Below are positions 61,774 through 64,000 of a stretch of DNA of 64,000 bases, piece by piece. Origin of the DNA: Bradyrhizobium sp. Ec3.3. GTDB lineage: Bacteria > Pseudomonadota > Alphaproteobacteria > Rhizobiales > Xanthobacteraceae. Positions within the stretch are counted from its first letter, which is position 1. Each line of letters begins with the position of its first letter. The notes under the pieces are model-generated. The model saw only the letters and a program-made list of their open reading frames with translations. It made no database searches and was not told the origin of the DNA. A program made the position numbers and the translations under genes. Location: positions 117,587 to 181,586 of the forward strand of contig NZ_AXAS01000019.1 of NCBI RefSeq assembly GCF_000472925.1, read 5' to 3'.

Positions 61774-61806
61774 AAGAGCCCCGGCAATGGCCGGGGCTCT
61801 TTGTTT
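61774..61806 (+). terminator. Rho-independent terminator after the porin fragment
   Basis: AAGAGCCCCGGC (61774-61785) pairs with its complement at 61790-61801 across the loop AATG, and TTGTTTT follows. This is a 12-bp GC-rich stem with a T-rich tail, the native terminator of the porin gene. The remainder of the gap to 62113 holds no recognised gene. Confidence 0.9.
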
Positions 61807-62113
61807 TGTAAGCATGGTCGACAGCTGGTGAGACCCTGCCACCACGTTCGATTACGCGATTGCGGTCGATTACGGTGCACCAAACTGCTCGTCGTCAATT
61901 GAGTGCACTGGCACTGTAATTCCAAAAATCGCGTGGCACCGATTTGGCACCGCCAAGTCTGGGTGATGAATCAAGCATTTTTGATGACGTCGAGAGCATT
62001 CGAGGAGCAAGTGGGCCGGCCAAAGCCAACTGAAGGCGGTGGGGTGAGGGAGGCTCCTCCACACGTCAGTTATGGTATGTTGTGCCGTTCTTCATCGCAG
62101 GAGATAGTCTGAC

Positions 62114-62932
62114 GTGTCCGACACCCAGAAACTGACGCCCGCACTCTCGACGCCTGGGCGCGACCTGCTGAGGCGAGAAGTATATAAAGGACTGGCGGAC
62201 AGAGCGGTTGGCCGCGTCAAAGACCTCGATGTTGACGCCATCCTTGCCAAAGGAAAGGAGCTATTCCAGAAGCGCTCAATCTCCGATGTAAGGCAATTCG
62301 GAGTTGATGGTCGAAAGACGCTCTTCTTGCTGCTTCTCCTTTTCGCGATCCCCGCGGACGACTGCTCCGCGCAGGCATCGCCGCCGCCAGTCGACGAACA
62401 TGCGTTCGAGCGCGTGCCGCCGACGGTCGTGAAGAGATTGGCGACCCGCTTTTCGCTAGGCGCATTCGCCGGCCGCTTCGAGAAGACGCCGCTCGGCGCG
62501 GTCCGCAAAGCCGTGGGCGAAGGGACCATCCAACACCAGGGCGACGCTGCAGGTAGCATCTATTGGCTGTGTTATAGGCGCGCGCAGCATCGATTATGGG
62601 TCGTGTCCAGCGGAGAGATGGGCGGCCCGGACCATCTCGTCACAGAGATCGTTGAAGAGCTCACCGAGAAAGACACCGAGACCTCGACCGATTGCGCCAT
62701 CATCCCGGAAAAGTTCGCGCCCCTCGTCTTCGATGGCAAGCTGCATTTGGGTATGTCGCGTTTGGAGGTAGTCTCGGCGCTGGGACCGCCGTCGAAGTCG
62801 GAAGCTGCTCAGATGGTGTATTCTCACGACGGAAAGCTCGCAGACGGTTTCGATGAGACCGCATGGCTCATTCTCCGATTTCGTGAGGAAAAGCTCGTGT
62901 CCATGCGCGGCGGCAAGACCACGACGAATTGA
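62114..62932 (+). CDS. Hypothetical protein with internal hydrophobic segment and BamE-like C-terminal motif
   Basis: 272 residues from a GTG at 62114, which follows AGGAG. Residues 1-68 are charged and helical. Residues 69-83 (TLFLLLLLFAIPADDC) look like a signal peptide core or a lipobox-like segment placed far from the N-terminus, followed by a P-rich stretch. Near residue 215 it reads LHLGMSRLEVVSALGPPSK, which resembles the BamE/SmpA GMT(R/K)xEVxxxLGPP turn. Either a type II membrane protein or an upstream reading frame fused to a secreted protein would explain this layout. Function unknown. Confidence 0.6.
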   Translation: MSDTQKLTPALSTPGRDLLRREVYKGLADRAVGRVKDLDVDAILAKGKELFQKRSISDVRQFGVDGRKTLFLLLLLFAIPADDCSAQASPPPVDEHAFERVPPTVVKRLATRFSLGAFAGRFEKTPLGAVRKAVGEGTIQHQGDAAGSIYWLCYRRAQHRLWVVSSGEMGGPDHLVTEIVEELTEKDTETSTDCAIIPEKFAPLVFDGKLHLGMSRLEVVSALGPPSKSEAAQMVYSHDGKLADGFDETAWLILRFREEKLVSMRGGKTTTN

Positions 62933-63342
62933 AGTGGCTGCTAGCAGCGTTCATGCTTCACAGCGTGATGCGAGCGAGTCACGCTCGCTCCCGCACGATC
63001 CCCATCACATACCCCGGCTTCTCCACCACCTTCGGCGAAAGCAAGCCAACGGCACTTGGTCATCCACTTTGGCTTCGATGCCCCCGAAGCAGCGGCCGAA
63101 CTGACCCAAGGTGATGAGCAGCCGGGATCAAAAGTTCGACGTTTGCGGATGCGATTGAATCCGTCTGTCGCCTCATGTCGCCTTTGAAGGGTAGATCGGA
63201 CCTGCCTAAGAGCGGTCCAAAACGACGCGATTGGCCCATCGCGACATATTGCGCTGCCGCACGAACTCGCCCGCTATAGGGGGCAAAGCGGACATTGCGT
63301 TCGTCGCATCACGTCGCTGGGTTTATGGGTACACGGCCTAGC

Positions 63343-64000
63343 ACTACTTTGGCAGATTGTCGGTTTTGCCGTGCTTTATAGGATTCCCGAATCAATTTTT
63401 CAATGATTCATGGGTGGTCGGCTCTTGGAGGGCTGACCATGACGGGATGGGAAGACGAACTTGAACGCTGGCTGATGCCGTTCTTGGACCGGCTGGGTCA
63501 TAAGACTCGGCAGCGCATGTGTCCTCTGTATGTTGCGGGATTGATCGGTCCTGGCGATCGCAAGAGCGTTCAGCCGATGGCGGAGCGCCTTGCCACGGGC
63601 AACTACGACCAGCTGCACCATTTCATTGCGGACGGTGTCTGGGACGCGACGCCGCTGGAGACGGAGCTGCTCCACCGGGCGGACCGACTTGTCGGCGGTA
63701 GCGATGCGGTGCTCGTTATTGACGACACCTCACTGCCGAAGAAGGGCGAACGCTCGGTTGGTGTTGCGGCTCAATACGCGTCGGCTCTCGGCAAAACGGC
63801 AAATTGCCAAACGCTGGTGTCTTTGACGCTCGCGCGCGGCGAAGTGCCAGTGATGGTCGCGTTACGTCTCTTTCTGCCTGACAGTTGGGCAAGCGACGTG
63901 TCTCGTTTGAAGCGCGCTCGCGTGCCAGTCGAACACCGAACGCCACGGTCCAAGCCGGAAATTGCTTTAGCCGAGATCGACCGCGCGATGGCAGCCAACG
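63343..64000 (+). mobile_element. IS701-like insertion sequence, left part only
   Basis: The transposase gene begins at 63439 and the element continues past the window end. The left boundary is a proposal: CTAG at 63339-63342 fits the YTAG target preference reported for IS701-family elements. The terminal inverted repeat cannot be confirmed without the right end. The stretch 62933-63342 before it holds no recognised gene. Confidence 0.5.
63439..64000 (+). CDS. IS701-family DDE transposase, truncated by window edge
   Basis: 187 visible residues from the ATG at 63439. It begins TGWEDELERWLMPFLDRLGHKTRQRM and has CPLYVAGLIGPGDRKSVQPMAERL, followed by VLVIDDTSLPKKGERSVGVAAQY. This matches IS701-type transposases, where the VIDDT(S/G) block carries the first catalytic aspartate. 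GGAGGGCTGACC precedes the start. The remaining catalytic D and E are outside the window. Confidence 0.93.
   Translation, partial: MTGWEDELERWLMPFLDRLGHKTRQRMCPLYVAGLIGPGDRKSVQPMAERLATGNYDQLHHFIADGVWDATPLETELLHRADRLVGGSDAVLVIDDTSLPKKGERSVGVAAQYASALGKTANCQTLVSLTLARGEVPVMVALRLFLPDSWASDVSRLKRARVPVEHRTPRSKPEIALAEIDRAMAAN

Noticed and set aside
61861..61990. Possible tRNA-like or attachment-site sequence with repeated TTGGCACCG text
   Set aside because: No cloverleaf could be drawn and no integrase is adjacent; the repeat is too short.
1..64000. CRISPR array or prophage
   Set aside because: No regularly spaced direct repeats with unique spacers, and no phage structural or integrase genes were seen.

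Overview
The window looks like chromosome from a GC-rich alphaproteobacterium of the Rhizobiales, most probably Bradyrhizobium or a close relative. This is inferred from codon use, the density of ABC transporters for small nitrogen and carbon compounds, a rhizobial-style inositol catabolic operon, and intergenic palindromes of a type common in that order. No rRNA or tRNA gene was recognised.

Left region (1-24466) is a catabolic and transport block. On the minus strand, reading from high to low coordinates, there is a branched-chain-amino-acid-type ABC transporter (LivG, LivF, LivH, LivM, LivK). It is followed by PxpA (LamB/YcsF), a free biotinyl carrier, a biotin carboxylase, PxpB and PxpC. 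Together the last four resemble a urea carboxylase broken into separate subunits. Next come a LysR and an AraC regulator, then hydantoinase/oxoprolinase subunits HyuA and HyuB, a TorT-like periplasmic binding protein with a ribose-type ABC ATPase and two permeases, and a three-subunit molybdenum hydroxylase (FAD, 2Fe-2S and truncated Mo subunits). A second LysR, closely related to the first, is divergent from livG. The most economical reading is uptake and ring opening of one or more cyclic amides or N-heterocycles; the substrate is unknown.

Middle region (24570-40388) is an inositol (iol) locus. A LacI regulator with a perfect 17-bp palindrome just upstream of its start diverges from a long plus-strand operon. 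The operon encodes an inositol-type ABC transporter, four xylose-isomerase-like TIM-barrel proteins (one is IolE), two Gfo/Idh/MocA dehydrogenases (one is IolG), an IolC-DUF2090 fusion, IolD and IolB. No iolA or RpiR-type iolR is present.

Region 40535-50496 holds a minus-strand pair: a single-chain molybdopterin oxidoreductase fused to an FAD/NAD reductase and a ferredoxin domain, followed by an AtoE-like short-chain fatty acid transporter. A GntR regulator is divergent. A second, classical pxpA / pxpBC set follows, with degraded dapA-like and gntR-like remnants downstream of pxpC, and then two small conserved genes.

Region 50509-56613 is housekeeping-like: two NodB-type polysaccharide deacetylases, the magnesium transporter MgtE, a small XRE regulator, an aldo/keto reductase and a TonB/TolA-like protein.

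The right end (56614-64000) is a mosaic accessory region. It holds a truncated SGNH hydrolase, a SUKH-like immunity protein, a DUF3829 protein, a frameshifted TPR gene with eleven repeats, a fragment of a PaaK/CapK-like adenylating enzyme abutting a fragment of an outer-membrane beta-barrel gene, a BamE-like hypothetical protein, and an IS701-like transposase running off the edge.
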